Assembly: GCA_014529385.2 (NCBI GenBank)
Contig: CM043963.1
Span: 63,849,469 to 63,913,468, forward strand
Length of the DNA: 64,000 bases
Reading direction: 5' to 3'
Source of the DNA: Adiantum capillus-veneris
Lineage: Eukaryota; Streptophyta; Polypodiopsida; Polypodiales; Pteridaceae
The position numbers and the translations under genes are program-made. The notes beneath the pieces are model-generated. The model did not search any database, was not told where the DNA came from, and saw only the letters and a list, made by a program, of their open reading frames with translations. This document shows positions 42,595 through 52,244 of the stretch, in pieces; the first letter of the stretch is position 1; every line of letters starts with the position of its first letter.

Positions 42595-44184
42595 TGTCAT
42601 AATAATCAATATCTAATTCTCCTAAATGATTTTCTCATATTAAACTGATCATTTAATGTGGGGAAGTGCCAAGGGAGAAAAAGCTAGAATATTGGTTAAG
42701 TTAGCAGACCGGCCACAGTAGGGATCCAAAGGAGGGAAAATAGGGATCCAAAGGGGGGGCCATCTGCAAAAGAGCCATGTGAAACAACGGGCTAAAAAGA
42801 CCCTAAGGTTCAGCCCATTAAGACTTCCAAAATGCTAAGGTTCCAAAATTCAAAGGTTGTGTCCAAAGGTCAACCTTAGGGAAAATTGGATGCTTAGTGT
42901 GTGCCTAAAAAGTCTTTCTACATCCCTACATGGGAGGGGGCGAGCCCCAAAGCTAGGGGATGAGAGAGAAAGCCACACACACACACACAGGCTCCCTTTA
43001 CACAAAGGGAATGAGGGACACATGTCAGCTCCCTAGGCCAGATGCCCACAAGGTATGCCCAATTCCTATTGGAAGACCCTTGAAGTGGACCAATGAGAAT
43101 TAGGCTAGAGTAAATCTAGTTTAATTAATTTAAAAACATTTAATAAAAGAAACCAATAAGAATTAAGTGTCCTAGAAGACTATTGGGCAGTCTCCCAAGG
43201 GGTCCAATGAGCATTCAGGAGCCCCATGGCTTGCCTGATTCCTATTGGCCAGGAGGCAAAGGGGTCCAATGAGAGTTTAGTTTAATTATTTAATTATCTA
43301 AAGCTCTCACAAAAGGGGAAAGGGGGACACATGTCAGAAGGCTATCACTTATGCTGCTTAATCCCTATTGGCTTGACCTGGGGAGGTCCAATGAGGCAAA
43401 AGCCAGACTAACTTAGCAGCTAGGGCTCGCCCAAGAGAGAGAGGGGGCTGATTTTTGCTTGGCATTGGCACTCACACTCTCACACTTGACCATGTGTGAA
43501 GGGAAAATACTCTATCTCCTCCCAAGCTTTAATGGAGAGCTCATCACCTACTCCAAGCTTGTGAGATAGAAGCCTACATCAACACTCTCTTGGCATGTGG
43601 ATGCAAATCCAACCAAGAGCCAAGCTTCAATGCATGCTCATCTTCTCTACCAAGCTAATTACTAAGCTAAGCTATGCTAATATGAGTGATTATGTGAGGA
43701 GATGTACTTCTTTCTCGTAAGATACTTCTTTTTCCTCTCAATCTACTCTCATACCCTGCTAGCTCTCACCATCTTCGAAGGTGTGTGAGGTCTTGGGTCT
43801 GAGAACGGGGATAATTCAAGTTGTGTTTGATTAAGTGTTTTGCTTGGTGTATGAAGCTTCCATCTTCATTGCACTAGCTAGTCTTGAAGGAACACAAAGA
43901 ATTGTATTGTACAAGGTCTCTCTTGATGGGAGAAACCATAATACAAAGCCTTTTGGAGGGGGGACCGGCTCCATGCAAATCCGGTCCTCAACTGTTGTCA
44001 ATAGCTTAATTGCTCTCTCTTTTGAAAGTATTGTCGATGCTATCTAACTAGGTGTTATGCTTTTTGTTGCTCTCTCCACCCAAGCACTCTTGTAATTCTC
44101 ATTAGGAATCTATTCTAATGAAATGCCCACTATGTTCATGCTAATTTCCGCTACAAATAAGATTTTAGGCCATTAAATGTTACA
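42595..44184 (+). repeat. Element D 5' LTR (1,590 bp)
   Basis: TGTCATAATAATCAATATC to AAATGTTACA. The U3 part (43070-43400) contains repeated CCTATTGG and GTCCAATGAG blocks; I find no clear TATA box. A 70-codon ORF at 43835-44047 exists in both LTRs only because they are identical. Confidence 0.98.
43074..43400 (+). promoter_or_regulatory. CCAAT/ATTGG module cluster in element D U3
   Basis: Pairs of CCTATTGG and, 15-25 bases later, (G)TCCAATGAG or ACCAATGAG occur near 43075/43090, 43240/43266 and 43367/43388, with single copies at about 43152, 43185 and 43205. CCAAT boxes in both orientations are the NF-Y binding core. D2 retains ATTGG boxes at the matching place (near 40108 and 40257). Confidence 0.6.
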
Positions 44185-44185
44185 T

Positions 44186-44197
44186 TGGTATCAGAGC
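44186..44197 (+). other. Primer-binding site of element D (tRNA-Met initiator type)
   Basis: TGGTATCAGAGC one base after the LTR end. The 44198-44601 leader has no other feature I recognise. Confidence 0.95.
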
Positions 44198-44601
44198 TCA
44201 AGGTTTCTCTTTTCTTGCTCAAGAAGGGAGGTCCTCAAGCTAGCTACAAATGGTTGGTATTATTAATTGCCTGTGAGTAAGTAGAATAGGGATTTTTCAG
44301 CCTTTCAGTGCGCCTGCCTTTGTGCAGTTAACGGGGCATCACCGTCGAGAGCTATGGTCTTAATAGTGGAGTCCTACGGGGCTTGCCTACGGCTTAACCA
44401 CTATTGAGCTATTAGAAGCTTGACAAGAGCCGGTGCTGTTTTGTTGTCGAAAGACCCTCTCTTCTATTCCTTGCAATTAATGGTATTCGAGCCGCGGGTA
44501 CAGTAGCTTGAGTGCTTTTTCTAAAGGGGTAAAGAGGAGTAGCAACTAGGGCTTGAAGTGCCAAAGTACACCTAAAAAGTTTACACCTAAAAGTTGTTAG
44601 A

Positions 44602-47600
44602 ATGGCTGACAATATTAAAGAGAGTGAAATTAATGTTGATAACTTTGATTTTGCTCATGAGCAAGCTACTAATGATGCTTCAATGCTTGTTAATTATCTT
44701 GTTTCTAGGCTTCAACAAGCCATGGGCAATCCATCTCTCCAAAGTGAAGTGCAACGGCAGCTCCGTGCTCATGGGATTCTCCAAGTTCATCACCATGACG
44801 AGAGAACACCTAGGAAGCCTCCTTGTGAGACTACCAAAAGAGGTCTCTCTCCGATTCGGGAAGAAGAAGAGAATCCATATGAAGGGCTCAAGAACTTACT
44901 TCTTGATGATGCTTCTCCTTCCCAAAGGAGAACTCAAGAGCCTCCACCGAAGGAACGAGAAAGAAGCGAGTCTCCCGCCACCTCGGCGGAGATGGCTCCA
45001 CGAAGACGGCGGGCTAAACGCTCTCCATCACCACCAAAGCGGAGAAGACCCTCACACTCTTCTCCACGCCATAATTCAAAGAGGGATGATAAAAAGCAAG
45101 AGAAGAAAAAGGCGAGAAAGAGGACACCCTCTTCTCCATCTTCTTCATCCTCTTCCTCTTATGAAAGCTATGGTGAAGACGACAAAGATCAAGACAAGAA
45201 AAAGGCGAGAAAGAGGTCACCCTCTTCTCCACCTTCTTCAAATTCTTCATCTTCTGAAGAAAGTGATGGTGCAACTTTTGAACCATCAAAAAGAAGAGGC
45301 CATAGGAAATCCTATGCCGCATGGAAGAGGTCGTCCAAACTGAAGAAATTCAAAGAGGGAGGGAAGAGCATCTCTTTCCTTACCTATGATGGCACCTTCG
45401 GTGCTACAGACAAAGTTTTGGCCTTTATTCAGCAATTCGATGCGGCGTTTGGAGATGAGGGCTTCACGGAGTCCTCTAAGCTACGCCATGTAGCTATGCA
45501 CTTTCAAAAGTCCGCCAGACAATGGTGGTCTAGCCTACGAGCCAACGGTGAAGCTCCACGAACATGGAAGGCTTTAAGAGCTTCCATTATGAAGCAGTTT
45601 TTGGCCACCGATGCCAAAGACAAAGTACTCACCGAATGGCGAAGCTTAAAGCTCTCTCCCAATGAATCCATCCACAAATATGTAGACAAGTTTTGGGACC
45701 TACAACTCAAAGCCACTGTCTTCAAAAAGTTGGATTTTGGAGAGCAAAAGCAACAATTTTGTGCGGGCTTAACCGAAGAAATGGCGGAGTATGTCAACTC
45801 CCAAAGGCCACGTACCATATCGGCGGTAATACACCATACTATGGTGGCCTCGCGAATCAATTTCCAAACGGGGGGTAAAAGAAATAATAAGCCCCCGGAA
45901 AACAAAGGTACCAATGAGCCTAAGGGGAAGGACAATGTCCAAAAGTCTCCTAAGGGCAATTCCAACAAAGCTAAAGAGAAGGGAGTTTACAAAGGAAAGA
46001 ATAAACTCTCTCCTGAAGAGCTTGAGCGTTATCGTAAAGATAACCGGTGTTTCAAGTGCGGCGAACAAGGGCATGCGTACCGCGCTTGTCCCCAAAAGAA
46101 CAACCGCCAAGATCCTCCTAGAGCTTCTTTGGTTGAAATCCAAGAGGAGGAGATTCACCAAACTCACCACAAAGGATCTCCTCTATGCCATGCTTGGGGA
46201 AAGGTAAGAGAACATGATGCTTTTATTCTCTTTGACCCTGGTTCTACTCACAATTTCATATCTATGGAGTTAGCCACCAAGCTAGGCATACAATCCTACG
46301 AGATGGGAGATATCCTACCCGCAGACAGTGCCTTCAAGGGGCAAGAAGCTTCAGTCACTCCCTTAATCGGGAAATTGAGGCTTCATGTCCAAGGCTATGT
46401 GGACAAAGAGGATTTCTTTATCTCTCCTCTCAAGCATGAGGATGTAATCCTAGGGGCACCATGGTTTGACCGTCTGGCTGCCCATGTTAAATTTCCTGAA
46501 AGGAGAATCTCCTTTAAGTTCAGGGAAAAGGACATGTATATAGATGCTAGGGAGATGGGTAACACCATCCCCATTGTACATACACCAGCTTTCAACAAGT
46601 CAATAAAGAGCTCTATTTCCGTGTACATGATTTTTGTTAAAGATTCTCAAAATGAACCTAATGCTTTAGCAAAAGAAAATAAAAGCAACCAAAAGGAATT
46701 AGAGTTATCCAATTTTCTCAAGGGGTTTCAAGATGTCTTTATTGACGACATCCCTTCTGAGCTACCTCCTAAACGAGGTAATGACGACCATGCAATTGAA
46801 CTTCTTCCAGGAAGTTCACCGCCTAACAAACCTCCTTATAGAGTTTCTCAAGCTCAACAAGAGGAGATTATGCGGCAAGTGCATGAGTTAATTGAGAAGG
46901 GCATGGTTAGGCCTAGCTCATCTCCATTTTGCTCACCTGTGCTATTAGTGCAAAAGAAAGACGGCACATATCGTATGTGTGTCGACTATAGAGCACTAAA
47001 TAGGATCACTATCAAGAATAGGTTTCCCGTTCCACGGGTAGAAGACCTATTTGATAAGCTACAAGGATCGACCTACTTCAGTAGGATTGACCTAAAAAGT
47101 GGCTATCATCAAATAAGGATAGTTGATCAAGACATTGTAAAGACCGCATTTCGTACTACATTTGGTCTTTACGAATACATTGTCATGCCTTTTGGCTTGA
47201 CTAATGCACCAGCCACATTTAACCGCTTGATGGAGAAGCTGTTCAGACCTCATCGAACCTTCACTGGAGTGTTCTTTGATGATATTATCATCTACTCTAA
47301 TTCATTAGAGGAACACAAGCAACACCTCCAGGTAATATTTCAAGTTTTAAGAGAGAATAAACTTTATGTTAATCGAAAGAAAAGTGAATTTTTCTTGCAA
47401 GAGATTCAATATTTAGGTCACATTATCTCTCAAGATGGAATCCAAATGGATCCATCCAAGTTAGAGGTAATAAAAGGATGGCCTAAACCAAGGAATCTTC
47501 ATGAACTAAGAAGCTTTATAGGTATGTGTGCATACTATAGACGCTTCATAGAAAAGTTCTCACAAATTGCGGGACCATTACATGACCTAACAAAGAAAAA

Positions 47601-49182
47601 TGTTAGGTATACGTGGTCTGCTAAGGAGAACAATGCTTTCGAAAAGCTTAAAGAAAAGCTTATCTCTCAACCTGTGCTTACACTACCGGATCTCTCAAAA
47701 CCATTTGAGGTCCAATGTGATGCTTGTGGTGATTGCCTTGGGGCTGTTTTGCTCCAAGAAGGGCACGCCATAGGCTATGAGAGTCGAAGGCTCGACCCTG
47801 TTGAACAAGCTCTAGGCATATACGAAAAAGAACTCCTTGCAGTTCTACATGCCTTAGACTCATGGAAGCACTATTTATTGGGGACTCCTTTCATTCTGCG
47901 AACGGATCACCAAAGTCTTAAGTACTTCATGACGCAGACCAAGCTCTCCGACAAACAAATGAGGTGGGCAAATTTCCTTTCGCAATTTCATTTTCATATT
48001 GCTCACATTGCTGGCAAGCATAATCAAGTAGCCGATGCACTCTCAAGACGACCGAGAGTGAATGCGGTTTCCATAGCAACTCACAATGATCTATCTTCAA
48101 TGATAGATGAGTATGCTATTGATCCCGATTTTAGAGATGTGATTTCAGCCCTTGCATTAGGGAAGAAAGAAGAACCATTTACTTTACAAGATGGTTATCT
48201 TCTCTATGGCAATAGACTATGCGTTACTAACTCACTACGTGAGAAAGTAATGTATGAATCTCATGCTCCCCCATATGCGGGGCATAGAGGGATTCAGTCT
48301 ACCCTAAAGGGAATTGAAACATATTTCTATTGGCCTACCATGAAAATGAACATACATGAGTATGTTTCCAAATGTGTGGTATGTCAAAAGACAAAATTTG
48401 ATAGAGGGAAGCAACTTGGATTGCTTCAACCCTTGCCAATCCCTAATTCACCGTGGGAGAGCATATCCATGGATTTTATCTTTGGATTGCCTAAGTCTAT
48501 CCATGGGAATACGGGAATATGGACAATAGTAGACAGGTTCAGTAAACAAGCTCATTTTATACCTGTCAAAAAGACTATCAAAGCCCATCAAATGGCAACC
48601 CTCTTCATTTCACAAATTTTCAAGTACCATGGCTTGCCAATGTCCATAGTGTCGGATAGAGATCCTAGAATGACCAGTAATTTTTGGAAGGGTCTCTTTG
48701 AGAATTTAGGAACAAGGCTAAACTTCTCTTCGGCCTATCATCCACAAACTGATGGCCAAAGTGAAATAGCTAACCTAACTATTCTTGATCTACTAAAAGC
48801 CTATGTAACGGAAGTAGATCAAAGATCCCAATGGGAGAAGTACTTACCCTTAGTAGAGTATGCTTACAATAACACTGTACATACTTCTACAGGAAAAGCA
48901 CCTTTCGAGGTAATTGAGGGAAGATCAAAAAGTCCCTTGCTACTTAAGGTACATGGGAAGATCTTCGCTGCAGATGAGTATAGCCGAGACCTACAAGAAT
49001 CTTTCCAAAAGATTAAGGATGCTATCTCTATCTCACAGCAAAGGCAAAAGGCTGCTGCTGACAAGCACAGAAGAGCCCAAGCCTTTAAAGAAAAACGATT
49101 GGGTCTTGTTAAAATTTCCCAAGGCTCGATTAAGGCACACGACGGGCAAGAATCCTACGGGCCACCAAAAGTACTATGCTAA
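44602..49182 (+). CDS. Element D gag-pol polyprotein (1,526 codons)
   Basis: ATG at 44602 is the first in frame after the leader. Order: N-terminal helix; Arg/Ser/Lys-rich region (about residues 130-245) with two related RKR-SPSSP-S-rich units; Retrotrans_gag capsid (about 250-420; KSARQWWSSL); zinc knuckle CFKCGEQGHAYRAC (about 483-496); protease with FDPGSTHNFIS (about 543), Pro replacing Ser/Thr; RT (about 730-960) with VDYRALN, FSRIDLKSGYHQI and VFFDDIIIYS; RNase H (about 1039-1150) with CDACGDCLG, YEKELLAVLHAL, RTDHQSLKYF and HNQVADALSR; integrase HHCC finger (about 1220) and D-D-E core (SMDFIFGLP, SDRDPR, GQSEIANLT). The frame leaves the coding phase at an A5 run (49091-49095), so the last 30 residues are out of frame and the chromodomain is read elsewhere. 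Confidence 0.97.
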   Translation: MADNIKESEINVDNFDFAHEQATNDASMLVNYLVSRLQQAMGNPSLQSEVQRQLRAHGILQVHHHDERTPRKPPCETTKRGLSPIREEEENPYEGLKNLLLDDASPSQRRTQEPPPKERERSESPATSAEMAPRRRRAKRSPSPPKRRRPSHSSPRHNSKRDDKKQEKKKARKRTPSSPSSSSSSSYESYGEDDKDQDKKKARKRSPSSPPSSNSSSSEESDGATFEPSKRRGHRKSYAAWKRSSKLKKFKEGGKSISFLTYDGTFGATDKVLAFIQQFDAAFGDEGFTESSKLRHVAMHFQKSARQWWSSLRANGEAPRTWKALRASIMKQFLATDAKDKVLTEWRSLKLSPNESIHKYVDKFWDLQLKATVFKKLDFGEQKQQFCAGLTEEMAEYVNSQRPRTISAVIHHTMVASRINFQTGGKRNNKPPENKGTNEPKGKDNVQKSPKGNSNKAKEKGVYKGKNKLSPEELERYRKDNRCFKCGEQGHAYRACPQKNNRQDPPRASLVEIQEEEIHQTHHKGSPLCHAWGKVREHDAFILFDPGSTHNFISMELATKLGIQSYEMGDILPADSAFKGQEASVTPLIGKLRLHVQGYVDKEDFFISPLKHEDVILGAPWFDRLAAHVKFPERRISFKFREKDMYIDAREMGNTIPIVHTPAFNKSIKSSISVYMIFVKDSQNEPNALAKENKSNQKELELSNFLKGFQDVFIDDIPSELPPKRGNDDHAIELLPGSSPPNKPPYRVSQAQQEEIMRQVHELIEKGMVRPSSSPFCSPVLLVQKKDGTYRMCVDYRALNRITIKNRFPVPRVEDLFDKLQGSTYFSRIDLKSGYHQIRIVDQDIVKTAFRTTFGLYEYIVMPFGLTNAPATFNRLMEKLFRPHRTFTGVFFDDIIIYSNSLEEHKQHLQVIFQVLRENKLYVNRKKSEFFLQEIQYLGHIISQDGIQMDPSKLEVIKGWPKPRNLHELRSFIGMCAYYRRFIEKFSQIAGPLHDLTKKNVRYTWSAKENNAFEKLKEKLISQPVLTLPDLSKPFEVQCDACGDCLGAVLLQEGHAIGYESRRLDPVEQALGIYEKELLAVLHALDSWKHYLLGTPFILRTDHQSLKYFMTQTKLSDKQMRWANFLSQFHFHIAHIAGKHNQVADALSRRPRVNAVSIATHNDLSSMIDEYAIDPDFRDVISALALGKKEEPFTLQDGYLLYGNRLCVTNSLREKVMYESHAPPYAGHRGIQSTLKGIETYFYWPTMKMNIHEYVSKCVVCQKTKFDRGKQLGLLQPLPIPNSPWESISMDFIFGLPKSIHGNTGIWTIVDRFSKQAHFIPVKKTIKAHQMATLFISQIFKYHGLPMSIVSDRDPRMTSNFWKGLFENLGTRLNFSSAYHPQTDGQSEIANLTILDLLKAYVTEVDQRSQWEKYLPLVEYAYNNTVHTSTGKAPFEVIEGRSKSPLLLKVHGKIFAADEYSRDLQESFQKIKDAISISQQRQKAAADKHRRAQAFKEKRLGLVKISQGSIKAHDGQESYGPPKVLC

Positions 49183-49552
49183 ACTAGCAAAAAGGTACTA
49201 TGGTCCCTTCCAGATTCTTAGGCCAATCAATGAGATGGCCTATCAACTTAAGTTGCCCAATCATTGGCTCATACACAATGCTTTTCATGTGAGCCTCTTG
49301 AAGCCTTACAAAGGAGAGCCACCTCAAGAACCAACTATTGAAGACCCACCGGAGATCGTGGACCACGAGGAGGTGCTGCAGCCCGAGTCCATTCTCCGAC
49401 ATGAAGACAAGGTATTAAGAGGCGGTAAGACTATCCGACGATATCTTATTAAGTTTAAGAATTATCCTTTTGAAGATGCTAGATGGATGCAAGGCATACA
49501 ATTAAAGGATAACCTAAACCTTGTCAATGCTTACAATGCTTCCCAAGAGTAA
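49096..49552 (+). pseudogene. Element D integrase C terminus and chromodomain, displaced by a frameshift
   Basis: In the +1 frame the protein continues with NDWVLLKFPKARLRHTTG, RYYGPFQILRPINEMAYQL (GPY/F module), NAFHVSLLKPYKGEPPQEP and a chromodomain (GKTIRRYLIKFKNYPFEDAR), stopping at 49552. D2 has the matching region in one frame on both sides of the junction, which places the change at the A-run 49091-49095 (one base longer than frame requires). The frame is open upstream to 48914 only by chance. It is either a recent mutation, a homopolymer base-calling error, or an unusual recoding site; no canonical slippery sequence is present. Confidence 0.88.
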
Positions 49553-49899
49553 GCAAATGTACAAAATGTTAAAAATGAACAAAAATTTTTGTCTTATAAG
49601 ACTCTCTTTTTGCACAAAAATGAAGTAGTATGCATGCTTAGATCAAGTTTGCGGAGACGACGTCTCCCGAACACCAAGTAGAGCTTGTCACTCTACTATG
49701 GAAGACTGATAGGACTAATGTGCAGACATGCTTGCGGCAGCCTCAGGCTCTCAAGCGCCAAATGGACTAGTCATCCATTATGGAATGATGTCGTAGGGTA
49801 ACACAGGGATCCTCTACCCGCTAAGAAAAGGACTCATGCATATGCTTTATCTTCTCTACACCATAGTCGAGGACGACTATGATTTCAAGAGAGAGGTAA
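49553..49899 (+). other. Element D 3' untranslated region and polypurine tract
   Basis: About 350 bp without coding potential. It ends CAAGAGAGAGGTAA directly before the LTR; the same tract occurs in D2. Confidence 0.8.
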
Positions 49900-51489
49900 T
49901 GTCATAATAATCAATATCTAATTCTCCTAAATGATTTTCTCATATTAAACTGATCATTTAATGTGGGGAAGTGCCAAGGGAGAAAAAGCTAGAATATTGG
50001 TTAAGTTAGCAGACCGGCCACAGTAGGGATCCAAAGGAGGGAAAATAGGGATCCAAAGGGGGGGCCATCTGCAAAAGAGCCATGTGAAACAACGGGCTAA
50101 AAAGACCCTAAGGTTCAGCCCATTAAGACTTCCAAAATGCTAAGGTTCCAAAATTCAAAGGTTGTGTCCAAAGGTCAACCTTAGGGAAAATTGGATGCTT
50201 AGTGTGTGCCTAAAAAGTCTTTCTACATCCCTACATGGGAGGGGGCGAGCCCCAAAGCTAGGGGATGAGAGAGAAAGCCACACACACACACACAGGCTCC
50301 CTTTACACAAAGGGAATGAGGGACACATGTCAGCTCCCTAGGCCAGATGCCCACAAGGTATGCCCAATTCCTATTGGAAGACCCTTGAAGTGGACCAATG
50401 AGAATTAGGCTAGAGTAAATCTAGTTTAATTAATTTAAAAACATTTAATAAAAGAAACCAATAAGAATTAAGTGTCCTAGAAGACTATTGGGCAGTCTCC
50501 CAAGGGGTCCAATGAGCATTCAGGAGCCCCATGGCTTGCCTGATTCCTATTGGCCAGGAGGCAAAGGGGTCCAATGAGAGTTTAGTTTAATTATTTAATT
50601 ATCTAAAGCTCTCACAAAAGGGGAAAGGGGGACACATGTCAGAAGGCTATCACTTATGCTGCTTAATCCCTATTGGCTTGACCTGGGGAGGTCCAATGAG
50701 GCAAAAGCCAGACTAACTTAGCAGCTAGGGCTCGCCCAAGAGAGAGAGGGGGCTGATTTTTGCTTGGCATTGGCACTCACACTCTCACACTTGACCATGT
50801 GTGAAGGGAAAATACTCTATCTCCTCCCAAGCTTTAATGGAGAGCTCATCACCTACTCCAAGCTTGTGAGATAGAAGCCTACATCAACACTCTCTTGGCA
50901 TGTGGATGCAAATCCAACCAAGAGCCAAGCTTCAATGCATGCTCATCTTCTCTACCAAGCTAATTACTAAGCTAAGCTATGCTAATATGAGTGATTATGT
51001 GAGGAGATGTACTTCTTTCTCGTAAGATACTTCTTTTTCCTCTCAATCTACTCTCATACCCTGCTAGCTCTCACCATCTTCGAAGGTGTGTGAGGTCTTG
51101 GGTCTGAGAACGGGGATAATTCAAGTTGTGTTTGATTAAGTGTTTTGCTTGGTGTATGAAGCTTCCATCTTCATTGCACTAGCTAGTCTTGAAGGAACAC
51201 AAAGAATTGTATTGTACAAGGTCTCTCTTGATGGGAGAAACCATAATACAAAGCCTTTTGGAGGGGGGACCGGCTCCATGCAAATCCGGTCCTCAACTGT
51301 TGTCAATAGCTTAATTGCTCTCTCTTTTGAAAGTATTGTCGATGCTATCTAACTAGGTGTTATGCTTTTTGTTGCTCTCTCCACCCAAGCACTCTTGTAA
51401 TTCTCATTAGGAATCTATTCTAATGAAATGCCCACTATGTTCATGCTAATTTCCGCTACAAATAAGATTTTAGGCCATTAAATGTTACA
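49900..51489 (+). repeat. Element D 3' LTR (1,590 bp)
   Basis: Same length and sequence by eye as 42595-44184. Followed directly by GAGAC, the second copy of the target duplication. Confidence 0.98.
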
Positions 51490-52202
51490 GAGACAATCAT
51501 TATGCTTCCAATCTCACCACTCTAGGTCATTACACCTTTTCGGCATCCAAACGAATCCGGAACGCCATGAAACTTAAAGAGAGGTATCACAACACTTAAG
51601 GGATCAATCCTACCCAGTTCTGTCACCATCTGGGAAGGTACATAAATCACGATCCATCACAAAAAATGTGCAGAAAACTGAAACAGAAGTACTTGTAAAG
51701 GTCGTCCTTAAGCGTAGAAACACTTATCCATGGTCAAAACATCAAAGAACAACCATATTAACCTCCAAACCAATGCATTTAGCTCACAAATAATGCGTAT
51801 GAAACCCAAGCAAAATTGGAAATGATCACACTTAGATTGTAGTGCAAGAGACAAGGAACGCAATGTGCTATTCGGAAACAAATTTTGATTACCAGCTCAG
51901 GAAAAAAGAAGATTACAAGTTGTAGCAGCAAGAGGCCTCCACAATGCACGTTTTTTATTCTTCAAACTAATGATAAATCTCCCCTCAAAACTAAGGGTTT
52001 TGACTTTAAAAGTTAAGGGGGCTTTCCCACGACCATCCGGCCTCTTACAAGGATGTAGACTCGGAGAAGTAAAGAGGGTATTGTCTAATTACATCATTGT
52101 TACAACTCATCCTAGGCTGAATTACATAGCTTTCTTTGAAACAATAGAGTGTTTACAGGGTTTGGTGTGCATACGCCTGTATATGCCTGTATCCACCAAG
52201 CA
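51490..52202 (-). repeat. Element F 3' LTR, 5' portion
   Basis: On the minus strand the LTR starts TGCTTGGTGGATACAGGC at 52202, straight after a polypurine tract, and runs to the D insertion at 51490. No ORF. Together with 42412-42594 it forms the whole 3' LTR of F. Confidence 0.7.
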
Positions 52203-52235
52203 TTCCCCCCTTCCTATTCATTGCACGTCCTCGTG
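52203..52235 (-). promoter_or_regulatory. Hairpin and polypurine tract before the 3' LTR of F
   Basis: Minus strand: TTGCACG-AGGA-CGTGCAA (perfect 7-bp stem, 4-nt loop) followed by TGAATAGGAAGGGGGGAA and the LTR. Same design as in E (7-bp stem, GGGA loop, then purines). Confidence 0.75.
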
Positions 52236-52244
52236 CAAGCTGTC

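Larger units (their letters stand above)
42595..51489 (+). mobile_element. Element D: complete young chromovirus
   Basis: Two 1,590-bp LTRs at constant offset 7305 in which I saw no difference, a tRNA-Met primer-binding site, one 1,526-codon gag-pol frame, a chromodomain in the adjacent frame, a polypurine tract, and a perfect GAGAC target duplication at 42590-42594 and 51490-51494. It lies inside the 3' LTR of F. This is the most recent insertion in the window. Confidence 0.98.

Noticed and set aside
42411-42602. 63-aa ORF left of element D as a host gene
   Set aside because: It reads into the D LTR, and the sequence is better explained as the end of the F LTR on the minus strand.
43835-44047. 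70-aa ORF repeated exactly at 51140-51352
   Set aside because: Inside the two identical LTRs of D; identity follows from the young age of the insertion, and no protein family is recognisable.
44594-45343. 249-aa plus-strand ORF overlapping the start of D gag
   Set aside because: A shadow frame of the Arg/Ser-rich gag region; it has no homologue that I recognise and begins before the gag ATG in another frame.
49091-49095. Programmed frameshift in D
   Set aside because: The needed shift is +1 and no canonical heptamer or +1 signal is present; a homopolymer indel or read error is simpler. Kept as a check in the findings.
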